Shown one piece after another: positions 45,379 to 54,871 of a DNA stretch of 64,000 nucleotides. Position 1 is the first letter of the stretch, and every line of letters starts with the position of its first letter. The DNA is from an uncultured Winogradskyella sp. (GTDB lineage Bacteria > Bacteroidota > Bacteroidia > Flavobacteriales > Flavobacteriaceae). The notes beneath the pieces were generated by a model that had not been told where the DNA came from, searched no databases, and saw only the letters and a list, made by a program, of their open reading frames with translations. A program made the position numbers and the translations under genes. Location of the stretch: the NCBI RefSeq assembly GCF_947498005.1, contig NZ_CANMIW010000003.1, positions 434,001-498,000 of the forward strand, given 5' to 3'.

Positions 45379-46436
45379 TAGAACATAAACGCATAAAACA
45401 AAATAATTACCACTGTAGTGGGTATTACAATTGTCATAAACATAAATGTCGCCACACTGCATTTAAACCAACTTACAAACCATCCTTGACCATAGAATTT
45501 TTTTAAGGCAATCATTAAGTAAAAAAACGTTGATAATGCCACAAGCCAATCTATCCAATCTGGTATATCCCAAATTGAATTTACACCAAATATAATAGTG
45601 AATACTGTAAACAGATAAGAGAAAAAGTAAAAACTAAACACTAAATGATGTGCATAGCGTCCTTTTCTGAAATACAGTAGTTTTATAATTAATGCAAATA
45701 TTGGCAGTAAAAAGAATAAAGCAATTGGTATGGTATCATAAAACGTGTGTAAAATATTTCCTCCATCTCTAGACTTGTAAAATTTTAGAACTTGGGTATA
45801 TAATTTTCTTTTAATCCAACCATCATCCTCTTCGAGTCCCATAGTTTTATATATCTCACTATCAGATGCTTTCACCTTAATTAGAGAATCAATTTCTGCT
45901 TCATTAAAACCAAAAGAAATGTCGTTTTTCTTTGGTAATTTATCGAGTGAAACAATAGAGTCTATTTCACTATCACTCATTCTAGTAATAAATTGATTGT
46001 CCTTCAGCGCTTCCTTAATTTTAATACGATCTAGAGAATCAATTCTCTTAAGCTCTAATGGATCAATTAATTCAGTATCATCTGTATCAAAAGTTTTTTT
46101 TAATTCTTCATTTAATAATTCAGTTTGTTTTCTAACGGTAAATGAAAAAATAAAGAAGAATACAACAGAAATAAACAAATACATCTGAGCAGGATGAAGA
46201 TACAAGAGTCGCTTACCCTTAATAAACTCTTTAGCTAGATAACCTGGCTTAAATAATAATGGAATAAAGCTCTTTAAAAAACGAGCATCAAAAGAAAAGT
46301 AATTACTAATGGTATTATAGAATAAAACTCCAATAGTTAATTCGTCGTTTGTTTTTTGCCCACAATGTGGACAAAATTGAAAACCTTCATCATAAGGCTG
46401 TTCGCAATTTTTGCAATTCTCTTGGTTGGCTATCAT
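45375..46436 (-). CDS. DUF3667 family membrane protein with zinc ribbon
   Basis: 353 residues. The N-terminus has a zinc-ribbon-like pair of CxxC motifs (Cys8/Cys11 and Cys22/Cys25: CKNC and CPHC). It is followed by SFDARFLKSFIPLLFKPGYLAKEFIKGKR, the hallmark of DUF3667. Several transmembrane helices lie at the start and in the C-terminal third, with a 100-residue charged loop between them. Function of the family is unknown. Confidence 0.88.
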   Translation of the reverse strand: MIANQENCKNCEQPYDEGFQFCPHCGQKTNDELTIGVLFYNTISNYFSFDARFLKSFIPLLFKPGYLAKEFIKGKRLLYLHPAQMYLFISVVFFFIFSFTVRKQTELLNEELKKTFDTDDTELIDPLELKRIDSLDRIKIKEALKDNQFITRMSDSEIDSIVSLDKLPKKNDISFGFNEAEIDSLIKVKASDSEIYKTMGLEEDDGWIKRKLYTQVLKFYKSRDGGNILHTFYDTIPIALFFLLPIFALIIKLLYFRKGRYAHHLVFSFYFFSYLFTVFTIIFGVNSIWDIPDWIDWLVALSTFFYLMIALKKFYGQGWFVSWFKCSVATFMFMTIVIPTTVVIILFYAFMFY

Positions 46437-46626
46437 TTTGGTTGGTAATCAGTTTTAAAAGTAACAAAAATTATAACATTACACACTAATGTCGTTGGTT
46501 TCAATTTCAAAAATTAAGAATACACTTTAAGCAAAAACAAGTTAAAACCCTTAATATCAGATGTTTAATTATTTTGGCACGCTGTTTGTTTAGTACTTAA
46601 CGAGTTTAATTTAAAACCCAATTATT

Positions 46627-47841
46627 ATGAAACGAATACTATATTTATTTGCAGCTTTAGTCGCTATGAGCACAACTGCATTCGCAACAACTAACACAAC
46701 ATCAGAAGCAGAAGCTTCTAACAATAATTATGTGAGAGGTTATGGTAAGTCTTTCATATTTACTGAAGCTGGTATTGAATTTTCAGTATTTGCAGATGGT
46801 CAATTTGACTTTTATTTACCAAACTACGGACCAGATGTAAACGTAGATATTGATACGCCTGGTTTTAGTTTAAGTTTTAACTCTGGTTACGATTACAATC
46901 CGTACCTACAATATGATGAGTATGGAGCAATTATTCAAATTGAAAACACACCAATTTATTATGATTATTACGGACGTGTAAATCAAATAGGAAACATTTT
47001 TATTAACTATAATGGACGTGGTAGAATTAACCGAATTGGAGGTCTTAATGTATATTACAGAAACAATGCTTTTTGGAGATATGATGGATTTATCAATACT
47101 TACAACAGAGCTTATGTTTATAGACCATGGCACCGATTTTATGCGATACCACATGTTAACTTTTGTATTGTTCATGTAAATCCGTATAGAAGATATTATG
47201 CACCTGTAAGACATATTTATTACAGACCATATTCTAATAATGTAAGACACTATAACATTGTTAGAGGCAACAATGGCCATGTTACAAGACGCGCTAATAC
47301 AGTTAGAAATACACGTAGATATGTACAAACACCAAGAAACAAAACGGAAAGAAGTATTAGAACACGTGTAACGCGTAACAATAAAGTAATTGCTGCAACA
47401 AGAACAACACGTTTAAAAGAAAACAACGCTGTAAGAACAACTAGAGGTAATAATGCTACAACTAGATCTAGTACAAGACGTACTTCTGATAAAGTAACGC
47501 CTACTAGAACTACAAGAACTAACAGAACAGCTACAACACGTTCTAAAACTAGAGTTAAGAAACCTACTGCGACAACACGTAGTAGTACATCGACAACAAC
47601 TAGAAGTACAGGAAATAATAATGTGACCAGAACTAACAGATCTGTGTCTAATAAAAGAACAACAACGAGTAAGCCTAGAACTACAGCAACAAGATCAAGT
47701 AATACTAGATCTCAAAGCACAAGAAAAGTGAGCTCTGTTCAAAATAAAAGAAAAACAACGTCTGTGTCTAACAAATCTAATAGCAGTAGAAACACTAACC
47801 GAAGCGCTACTAGATCTAACACAAAACGTACAAGAGGATAA
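46627..47841 (+). CDS. Secreted protein with long Arg/Thr/Ser/Asn-rich basic tail
   Basis: 404 residues with a Sec signal peptide (cleaved after AFA, about residue 20). The middle part (about 30-205) is rich in Tyr, Asn, Gly and Ile (GRVNQIGNIFINYNGRGRI) and may form a small beta structure. From about residue 210 to the end it is low complexity, dominated by Thr, Arg, Ser, Asn and Lys with almost no acidic residues, in TTR and RTNR-like repeats. No family recognised. A nucleic-acid- or polysaccharide-binding surface role is possible but unproven. Confidence 0.78.
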   Translation: MKRILYLFAALVAMSTTAFATTNTTSEAEASNNNYVRGYGKSFIFTEAGIEFSVFADGQFDFYLPNYGPDVNVDIDTPGFSLSFNSGYDYNPYLQYDEYGAIIQIENTPIYYDYYGRVNQIGNIFINYNGRGRINRIGGLNVYYRNNAFWRYDGFINTYNRAYVYRPWHRFYAIPHVNFCIVHVNPYRRYYAPVRHIYYRPYSNNVRHYNIVRGNNGHVTRRANTVRNTRRYVQTPRNKTERSIRTRVTRNNKVIAATRTTRLKENNAVRTTRGNNATTRSSTRRTSDKVTPTRTTRTNRTATTRSKTRVKKPTATTRSSTSTTTRSTGNNNVTRTNRSVSNKRTTTSKPRTTATRSSNTRSQSTRKVSSVQNKRKTTSVSNKSNSSRNTNRSATRSNTKRTRG

Positions 47842-47864
47842 AAACGATTTTTTGGTTGGTTAGG

Positions 47865-47916
47865 ATGTCCCGTTTGATGTATGCTTTAGAGCACCTTACG
47901 GGACATTCTTGTTTTT
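47865..47916 (+). terminator. Two-tier hairpin terminator
   Basis: Outer stem ATGTCCCGT / ACGGGACAT (47865-47873 with 47898-47906) encloses an inner hairpin TGCT / AGCA (47882-47893). The T-rich sequence TCTTGTTTTT follows. It ends the 46627-47841 transcript. Confidence 0.75.
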
Positions 47917-47944
47917 AGATTTCTGCTTTCGTAAGAATTTAAGT

Positions 47945-49405
47945 TTAATTGAAACGTAAATACTTCCTTATCTGATTTGAAATATCCTCAGAAACATTCA
48001 ACTTATATATAAGAACAATATAAATCAATCCAATTAAAATTGATTTTAGAATGATATTTACTATAGGTTGAAACGGAAACTCCCAAAAGTAAAATCCTAG
48101 AGATAATACAAGTAGTGTTACTACAATTTTGGTTGAACCTAAAGTGAAAGGCAACATATTAAATTTTCGTTTTACAAATATAATTTTAACCGTATTGTAA
48201 ATAAATACAGCTAAAAATGTTGCAAACGCCGAGCCTTCAATTCCATAAATAGGTATAAAAATAGCATTAAGAATAATGGCCATAATAGCCAAAAGCACTC
48301 CAAAAAACAACACCATTCTGTAGTAATCACTATTAAATAAAATAGCATTATTGTTTCCTAAACTGTTATCATACAGCTTGGCTAAACTCACAATTAAAAC
48401 TACAAAAAGTCCTCCAGTAAATTTATCTGGAAGAATTTCATACAACTGATTAATATTTAAAATAATTAACAAAAATATAAATCCGCTTATTACCAAAAGC
48501 GTCATAGAACTTCGTTTGTATAAATCTTCTAGCGAGTCATAATCCTTCTCATTAAGATATTTTGCAGATAATGGCAACATAATTTGATGCATGGCACGTT
48601 GCGGAACAGCAATTACGGTAGCAATAAAAATAGCAACACTGTAATAAGCAACTTGCTCAATATCTGGTAACATTAAGCCAATCATAAATTTATCGATATC
48701 TAATATAAGTGTAGCAACAGAACCTGCAATTATCATTAGGGCAGCATATTTTAAAATAGAAAATTGATGCTCTAATTTTTGAAATTTCAACTTCGGGAAT
48801 CTTACAGAATAAGCATATAATTTCATAATTACCATTCTAATTACATACACAGCAACCAATGCTACAATAAAATTATCAACGGTTAACCATTTAAAATAAA
48901 CCGCCAACAATAAAAGCATAATGCATACTCTATGAAAAATCTCTTTCATTAAATTACCAAAAACGGTTTGCATTTGCACTTTAGTCCACGCAAAAAAGAT
49001 TTCGAAATAAGCCATAGAAATTGCTAGTATAAAAATATGCCAAACATAATTTTCTACAATTTGATTTTCGTTAGACAACCAATCTACAATAGCATCATAA
49101 GCAAAATAACCTATAAAGGCAGCAGGTATAATAAACAGGAAAGGCAGAAATAACATAAACGTTAAAAAACTATTGATGCTATTTTTAGTTTTAAATGTTG
49201 AATAAAATTTTACAATCGCATTATGAACTCCAAATGCCATAAAAGGCATCATAATATTTGCTGCCGAAAGCAAAAAAGCGACCAACCCATAATATTCATC
49301 GGATAGAAAATTGGTATAAAGAAAAAGTGTATTAATTGCACCAATACCAAAACCCAAATATGTGGTTATTGTGTTTTTAAAAGATTGGTTTAATACGATT
49401 CCCAT
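47945..49405 (-). CDS. Polysaccharide flippase (Wzx/MATE-like)
   Basis: 486 residues with about 12 to 14 hydrophobic helices and no soluble domain. It resembles the MOP-superfamily polysaccharide biosynthesis proteins that flip lipid-linked oligosaccharides. The N-terminus NTITTYLGFGIGAINTLFLY is typical. It lies behind a glycosyltransferase and YfhO gene on the same strand, all facing surface glycan assembly. The exact glycan is unknown. Confidence 0.88.
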   Translation of the reverse strand: MGIVLNQSFKNTITTYLGFGIGAINTLFLYTNFLSDEYYGLVAFLLSAANIMMPFMAFGVHNAIVKFYSTFKTKNSINSFLTFMLFLPFLFIIPAAFIGYFAYDAIVDWLSNENQIVENYVWHIFILAISMAYFEIFFAWTKVQMQTVFGNLMKEIFHRVCIMLLLLAVYFKWLTVDNFIVALVAVYVIRMVIMKLYAYSVRFPKLKFQKLEHQFSILKYAALMIIAGSVATLILDIDKFMIGLMLPDIEQVAYYSVAIFIATVIAVPQRAMHQIMLPLSAKYLNEKDYDSLEDLYKRSSMTLLVISGFIFLLIILNINQLYEILPDKFTGGLFVVLIVSLAKLYDNSLGNNNAILFNSDYYRMVLFFGVLLAIMAIILNAIFIPIYGIEGSAFATFLAVFIYNTVKIIFVKRKFNMLPFTLGSTKIVVTLLVLSLGFYFWEFPFQPIVNIILKSILIGLIYIVLIYKLNVSEDISNQIRKYLRFN

Positions 49406-49463
49406 AGTGAGGCAAAATACGATTATAAAAATTCAATTTGTATATTGTTTATTGTTTTAAAAA

Positions 49464-49510
49464 CACCCCTAAAGTCCCCTCAAAGGGACAATCTCACTGT
49501 TACGATTAAA
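49464..49510. repeat. REP-like repeat, family A single copy
   Basis: The 27 bases 49464-49490 match the arms of the doublet at 31164-31264 with one change in the internal palindrome (CAAAGGGAC for CAAGGGGAC). The similarity runs on through TCTCACT and TACGATTAAA, matching the inner flank of the 31 kb copy (ATTGCGAATAAA). It lies in the gap between the glycosyltransferase stop and the flippase start. Confidence 0.78.
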
Positions 49511-49513
49511 TAA

Positions 49514-50803
49514 TCAGCTATCTTTTATAAGTTGACTTAACTTTTCTGTCAATGCTTTTCTACTATATGGTTGTAAACCTATAGCATTTACACATAAAGT
49601 ATTATTCTGAAATGCATCAAAATAAGTTAATAGTTGTGTTTTTAATTCAGCTTTTTGCGTGTAGTTAAAATAGCTTCCTGTGTTGGTTGATGTAATAATT
49701 TTTTCCACATCAGCATCTTTAGGCCCTAAAGCTAGTATTGGCGTTTCTGCAATAAGGTATTCAAAAACTTTACCTGCAATTATAGCTTTGGTGTCTTCGG
49801 AATCAATTTCTATTAACAACAATAATTGCGATTTCATTTGAAACTTTATCGCTTCATCATGACTCACATAACCCACAACATCTAAATGATTTTTTAATCC
49901 AAATTGATTAATAGATTCAATAACATCATCGCTTACCACACCAATTAATTGCAACCTAAAAACTTCTGAAAACTCTTTGTTTTCTTTAATTAATTCTGAA
50001 AGTGTTTCCCATAAAACCAACGGATTTCTTTCTGATAATAATGAACCTATATGAGATAGTGTAAATTCTTCATCCTTCCCTTCTATGCTATTATTATGAC
50101 CATCATAACCATTTGTAATAACCGTAATCGGTTTTTTAGTTTTAGTTTCAAATTCATGTTTGGTATGATGACTTGTCACAATAATATGGTCTGCTGTATT
50201 TAAAACATTTTGCTCTAAATTTAAATGCTTCGCTTTTGATGACGTTGTAAGTTTTAAATCTTTGTGATAGCCAATGGTCGTCCAAGGATCTCTAAAATCT
50301 GCGAACCATTTTACATCTAATCTAGCTTTTAGTTGTAAACCAATAATATGTAAACTATGTGGTGGACCTGTGGTAATAATAGTCTCTATGTTATTATCTT
50401 TTATATATTGAGATAAGAACTCTACTGAAGGTTTTATCCAGTTTTTACGTGCATCTGGAATAAAGAAATTCCCTCTCACATAAAGCATTGCTTTCTCAAC
50501 AATAGATTGTTTTTTTGCCTTAGGAATAACACCAGAACTTATTTTTTTTGACTTGCCTTTAGAAAACAAACTAGCCAAACCGTAAGGTTCGTTTATAGGC
50601 TGTTTTAGAATAGTAACACCATCTGGAATTTCATTAATTAAACTCTCATCTAGTATTGGGTAATTTGGGTTTTCTGGACAATAAACAATGGGTTCTATTT
50701 CAAAATCTGGTAAATACTTTACAAACTTTAACCAACGTTGCACGCCTGGACCTCCTGCTGGTGGCCAATAATAGGTTATTATTAGTGTTTTGTTTTTGTT
50801 CAT
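49514..50803 (-). CDS. Glycosyltransferase family 4
   Basis: 429 residues. The N-terminus TLIITYYWPPAGGPGVQRWLKF is typical of a GT4 group linked to surface polysaccharides in Flavobacteria. The C-terminal donor site includes ITNGYDG and LIAETPILALGPKDADVE. The frame opens at an ATG at 50812, but that codon lies in the arm of the repeat 50807-50879. The ATG at 50803 (MNKNKTLIITYYWPP) is therefore the likely start. It is followed by a REP-like repeat and then the flippase. Confidence 0.87.
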   Translation of the reverse strand: MNKNKTLIITYYWPPAGGPGVQRWLKFVKYLPDFEIEPIVYCPENPNYPILDESLINEIPDGVTILKQPINEPYGLASLFSKGKSKKISSGVIPKAKKQSIVEKAMLYVRGNFFIPDARKNWIKPSVEFLSQYIKDNNIETIITTGPPHSLHIIGLQLKARLDVKWFADFRDPWTTIGYHKDLKLTTSSKAKHLNLEQNVLNTADHIIVTSHHTKHEFETKTKKPITVITNGYDGHNNSIEGKDEEFTLSHIGSLLSERNPLVLWETLSELIKENKEFSEVFRLQLIGVVSDDVIESINQFGLKNHLDVVGYVSHDEAIKFQMKSQLLLLIEIDSEDTKAIIAGKVFEYLIAETPILALGPKDADVEKIITSTNTGSYFNYTQKAELKTQLLTYFDAFQNNTLCVNAIGLQPYSRKALTEKLSQLIKDS

Positions 50804-50806
50804 GTC

Positions 50807-50879
50807 TGTCATTCCTGCGAAGGCAGAAATCTATTAACTAGTAATCTAAATGCGGATTCCTGCATACGCAGGAATGACA
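50807..50879. repeat. REPIN-like inverted repeat element (family B, doublet)
   Basis: Outer arms TGTCATTCCTGCG (50807-50819) and CGCAGGAATGACA (50867-50879) are perfect 13-bp reverse complements. Each arm carries its own hairpin: ATTCCTGC/GCAGAAAT (one mismatch) and ATTCCTGC/GCAGGAAT. The element fills nearly the whole gap between YfhO (stop at 50881) and the glycosyltransferase (start at 50803). Confidence 0.85.
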
Positions 50880-50880
50880 A

Positions 50881-53346
50881 TTATTCGTTTTCATTTTTGA
50901 AGGAATAGAATAAACCTGCAATCAATAAAATAACCAAAACAGCAGAACTTGTTAAAGCAACTTTACTTCCTGTTGCAACCACTTGCGGTTCAAATTTAAA
51001 CTCAATAGTGTGTTTTCCTTTTGGCAATTCTAAAGCTCTTAACACATAATTTACTCTAAAATGAGGGACTAATTTGCCATCGATATACGCATCCCAACCT
51101 TGCTTATAGTAAATTTCAGAAAATACGGCTAAGCCATCATTTTTATTATCAGATTGATACTTTAAATAATTTGGTTTAAAGTCTAATAATTTAATAGATG
51201 CTGTAGAGTCTAAATCAAATACGTACTTACTTATAGTTTTAGTTTGTGTTACTGGTAAAGAACTCGCAAAAGATTGAAACTCTTGTCTACCCATCACTGC
51301 ATCAGTTTTAGTATTTAAACTATCTAAAGCTAAAATTTCTTGATTAGCGTCATCTACAATTTTTAATTTTGACACAAACCAGGCATTCCCATTAGCTTCA
51401 TTATTTGTATAAGGAAAAATAGTGTTTTGTTCTTCAGCAATAATGTATTTTGTATTCAGCATATTGAGAACATTCATGTTATTTTTATACACATGAAAAT
51501 CTAACAATTCCTCTACACGTCCTAATTTTGCTGCACTATAACCCATTAAAGAATTATGGTAGTACGCTGCTTTTGCAGGCATTCTTTGTCCATCATTAGA
51601 CATATCCATCACTCTAAAATGACTCTTATCTTTTAAAATTTCTCTATCTGCTTGATTTGGCTGATAAGGTTTATCCACTTTTATCGCAGAAACAAAATCA
51701 TCATTATTTACATACTTCTTATCTACTGAAACTAAATCGAAAAGAATCAAAACCGCGAATACCACAACCACTAAGGTTTCTGATAATTTCTTTTTTAAGA
51801 ATAAGAATATTGTTCCGGCAGAAAGCAAAACTAATGTCAAAGTTCTTATAGTATCTGCAGACATCAGAGCCATTCTGTCTTTAATAATAGAATCCATAAA
51901 GGCTTGTCCGTAAGCGCCAATATATTGGTCATCTCTTAAACCTTCAAAATCAAATAACGTAGATTTAAATAAGAGAAAGATTAAAGCCAAACCTGCTGTA
52001 ATACCAACTGAGTAATACAATGCTTTCAGTTTTTCTTCACCCTTTTGAAAATCATTAAATAACCTAGACAATGCAAAAATCCCTAAAACTGGAATACATA
52101 ATTCTAATATAACTTGAATAGAGCTTACTGCTCTAAATTTATTATAAAATGGTACATAATCGATAAAGAAATCAGTTAAGAATCCTAAGTTTTTACCATA
52201 AGACAGAAGCATTGATAAAATGGTTCCACCAACAAGCCACCATTTCAATCTACCCTTAACTAAAAATAATCCTAAAACAAATAGAAAAATTACAACTGCG
52301 CCAACATACGCTGGTGCTTCTACAATCGGTTGTTTTCCCCAATACATTGGTGCATTTCTGGCAGCATCTAAGGCTTCAATTGGAGAAGCTCCTAATCTAA
52401 TATACGCTTCGTAAGTTTCAGAATCTTTACCAACATCTTCGTAATTCCCTCCACCCATAAATTTAGGGATGAAAAGATTGAAGGATTCTAAAATTCCGTA
52501 GCTATATTCCTTAATATAATCCTTATCTAAACCAGTGGTTGTTTCTTTTAGAGAACCATCTGCATTAATAGTTAAATCACTTTGTCCTCTAGCACTTTCC
52601 TTAACATACTCTTGTGTAGCCATTATGCCTGTTGCGTTGAGACCTACAGCTAATATGGCAGCAACAATTAATAAGCCAACGGACTTAAAAAAATGTGGTA
52701 ATTCCTTTTTCCTAAAGGCATCTATTAGATAAGCTAATCCTAAAACCAGAACCAGTAACAATAAATAATAGGTCATTTGGAAGTGATTCGCAACAATCTC
52801 TAAACCTAAAGCAATCGTAGTGAGTAAAAAACCGAGAATATATTTCTTTCTAAAAGCGAATACAATTCCACTTAAAACTAAAGGCATATAAGCAATAGCA
52901 TGTGCTTTAGAGTTATGACCAACACCTAAAATAATGATAAGATAAGTAGAAAACCCAAAGGCTAACGCACCAAGTGCAGCGAGTTTAAAATCTACTTTTA
53001 AAGCTATTAATAAAATATAAAAACCTATAAAATATAGGAATAGATAATCTGCTGGCCTTGGCAGAAAACGTAATGCTAAATCTAATTTTTTAATATAGTT
53101 ATGAGGATATTTTGCACCTAATTGATACGTTGGCATCCCTCCAAAAGCACTATTGGTCCAGTAGGTTTCTTCACCTGTAGTTTTAGCAAACTCTTTTTGC
53201 TGTTGAGCCATACCAATGTAATGCATTATATCACTTTGGTTAATCTTTTTTCCTTGTAAAACAGGACTGAAATAAGCTAATGAAACAACTACAAATCCTA
53301 TTAATATTAAGACATGCGGTAGTATACGTTTTGTAGAAAATGACAT
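50881..53346 (-). CDS. YfhO-family membrane protein
   Basis: 821 residues. The N-terminal two-thirds hold about a dozen transmembrane helices; the C-terminal 250 residues form a periplasmic domain and a last helix (VALTSSAVLVILLIAGLFY) precedes a charged tail. YfhO-type proteins are linked to teichoic-acid or membrane-glycan modification in Firmicutes, but the role in Bacteroidota is not established. It heads the polysaccharide stretch here. Confidence 0.88.
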   Translation of the reverse strand: MSFSTKRILPHVLILIGFVVVSLAYFSPVLQGKKINQSDIMHYIGMAQQQKEFAKTTGEETYWTNSAFGGMPTYQLGAKYPHNYIKKLDLALRFLPRPADYLFLYFIGFYILLIALKVDFKLAALGALAFGFSTYLIIILGVGHNSKAHAIAYMPLVLSGIVFAFRKKYILGFLLTTIALGLEIVANHFQMTYYLLLLVLVLGLAYLIDAFRKKELPHFFKSVGLLIVAAILAVGLNATGIMATQEYVKESARGQSDLTINADGSLKETTTGLDKDYIKEYSYGILESFNLFIPKFMGGGNYEDVGKDSETYEAYIRLGASPIEALDAARNAPMYWGKQPIVEAPAYVGAVVIFLFVLGLFLVKGRLKWWLVGGTILSMLLSYGKNLGFLTDFFIDYVPFYNKFRAVSSIQVILELCIPVLGIFALSRLFNDFQKGEEKLKALYYSVGITAGLALIFLLFKSTLFDFEGLRDDQYIGAYGQAFMDSIIKDRMALMSADTIRTLTLVLLSAGTIFLFLKKKLSETLVVVVFAVLILFDLVSVDKKYVNNDDFVSAIKVDKPYQPNQADREILKDKSHFRVMDMSNDGQRMPAKAAYYHNSLMGYSAAKLGRVEELLDFHVYKNNMNVLNMLNTKYIIAEEQNTIFPYTNNEANGNAWFVSKLKIVDDANQEILALDSLNTKTDAVMGRQEFQSFASSLPVTQTKTISKYVFDLDSTASIKLLDFKPNYLKYQSDNKNDGLAVFSEIYYKQGWDAYIDGKLVPHFRVNYVLRALELPKGKHTIEFKFEPQVVATGSKVALTSSAVLVILLIAGLFYSFKNENE

Positions 53347-53455
53347 GAGAATGCTTTAAGTTGAATGATTCTGAAAAGTAGTTATTTTTTTTGAAACAAT
53401 ACTAAAGTTTAATTTATACTGAATGACATTCAGCAATAAATTTAAAATAATGAAA

Positions 53456-53749
53456 TTAATCTATTTCTTCGTAATCGATATACTCGCCTACTTTTTCGTT
53501 TGAAGATTTATTTTTATTAGGCATCTTATCAATAACCGTTTCTCCTTCTTTTTGTTTTTGCTGTTGTCTTTGTTGATTTGGGTTTTGGAACCCACCAAAT
53601 TGTCCTCCAAATTTTTCTTCCGCTTTTTTGGCAACAAAACGCACCAACAAAGGAGCAAAAAGACGTGCTAAAATCTTAAAACCGTAGTAAACTAATAAAA
53701 TAATTAAAATAATTTTTATCAATCCCATAAATGAGGCTTCTTGAATCAT
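53456..53749 (-). CDS. DUF4834 family small membrane protein
   Basis: 97 residues. One membrane helix (about residues 9-29: GLIKIILIILLVYYGFKIL) is followed by a polar, Gln/Lys-rich tail of about 50 residues that ends in acidic YIDYEEID. This pattern is that of DUF4834, a Bacteroidota family of unknown function. An alternative ATG 7 codons in (53728) is equally plausible. Confidence 0.8.
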   Translation of the reverse strand: MIQEASFMGLIKIILIILLVYYGFKILARLFAPLLVRFVAKKAEEKFGGQFGGFQNPNQQRQQQKQKEGETVIDKMPNKNKSSNEKVGEYIDYEEID

Positions 53750-53827
53750 ATGAATAAATAATATTCAAAAATACAATTATCGTCATTTATAATGCGTTAT
53801 TATTCCTTAAAAAAACTATAAAATCTA

Positions 53828-53835
53828 TATATTTG
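53828..53835 (+). promoter_or_regulatory. Promoter -7 box of the outer-membrane protein gene
   Basis: TATATTTG matches TAnnTTTG, 45 bases before the start at 53880. Confidence 0.5.
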
Positions 53836-53879
53836 AATCAAATCTTCAATATACTGAACGGTTTTAAATCCTATTAAAA

Positions 53880-54854
53880 ATGAGAATACTCAAATCGACC
53901 TTTATTTTATTAATAACTATTTCTTTTAATTCCGCTTTTGCACAGTACACGGAAGTAATCAACTCTAATCGACCAGGCGTTTCTAAAAGTGCTTTTTCAG
54001 TTGGTACAGGAGTTGTACAATTTGAAGCTGGTGCCTTTACCGTAAAAGAAGATCATGCCCTTAGAAATTATGAAGTTTCTGGTTTTGGTCTAGATTTTGG
54101 ATTACGTTACGGATTATTATTTGAACAATTAGAATTATCTCTTGATGGCGTATACCAAAATGATACATTTACTAATTACAATGGACTAGTACCTGACGAA
54201 GACGCAAGATCTAATTTTAAAAACTTTACAATTGGAGCAAAATATTTAGTTTACGATCCTTATAAAAATGCAGAAGAAGCTAAGCCCAATATTTATAGCT
54301 ATCATGCCAATAGAAAGTTTAATTGGAAATCATTAATACCAGCTGTTTCTATTTATGCTGGCGCAAATTTTGACACAAAAAATAATCCATATACTGATTT
54401 AGGAATTGAGGGCTTTAGTCCAAAAATTATGATTGCAACTCAGAACAATTTTAATGGAGGTTGGGTTTTTGTAATGAATTTAATTAAAGATAGAATTGGA
54501 ACAGATCAATCTGATTTTTCATACATACTTACGTTAACCCATTCTTTTACACCGCAATGGGTAGTTTTTGGAGAAACTCAAGGTATTAAAAGTGATTTTT
54601 ATGCTGATAATATTCTGAGGTTTGGTGGTGCATATCTCTGGACAAGAGATTTTCAACTAGATGCCAACATTGCATTTAATACCAAAGACACACCAACTGT
54701 TTTCAATATCGCTTTTGGAGCTTCTTACCGCTTAGACTTTCATAAAGACAAAAAGATTGATAATGGTAATTCCGCTAAAGATGGAAATGGTAAAATGCGT
54801 AAAACCAAAAAGAAGAAGAAAAAGAAAGAAGCAGATGATTTTGATTCTGAATAA
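53880..54854 (+). CDS. Outer-membrane transporter-like beta-barrel protein
   Basis: 324 residues with a Sec signal peptide (cleavage in SAFA-Q). The mature part is beta-barrel-like, with TEVINSNRPGVSKSAFSVGTG at the start, a motif seen in the MetA-pathway outer-membrane transporter family (PF13557). The C-terminus is a charged tail with a poly-lysine run (KKKKKKK) and acidic end, which is unusual. It is followed 17 bases later by a GNAT gene on the same strand. Confidence 0.8.
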   Translation: MRILKSTFILLITISFNSAFAQYTEVINSNRPGVSKSAFSVGTGVVQFEAGAFTVKEDHALRNYEVSGFGLDFGLRYGLLFEQLELSLDGVYQNDTFTNYNGLVPDEDARSNFKNFTIGAKYLVYDPYKNAEEAKPNIYSYHANRKFNWKSLIPAVSIYAGANFDTKNNPYTDLGIEGFSPKIMIATQNNFNGGWVFVMNLIKDRIGTDQSDFSYILTLTHSFTPQWVVFGETQGIKSDFYADNILRFGGAYLWTRDFQLDANIAFNTKDTPTVFNIAFGASYRLDFHKDKKIDNGNSAKDGNGKMRKTKKKKKKKEADDFDSE

Positions 54855-54871
54855 ATAGCTGTCCTAACGCA

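Noticed and set aside
46906-47328. A 140-codon minus-strand ORF inside the Arg/Thr-rich protein gene
   Set aside because: Its Ile/Ser/Asn-rich translation is the mirror of the Tyr/Asn/Arg codons on the plus strand; it has no own promoter or family match.
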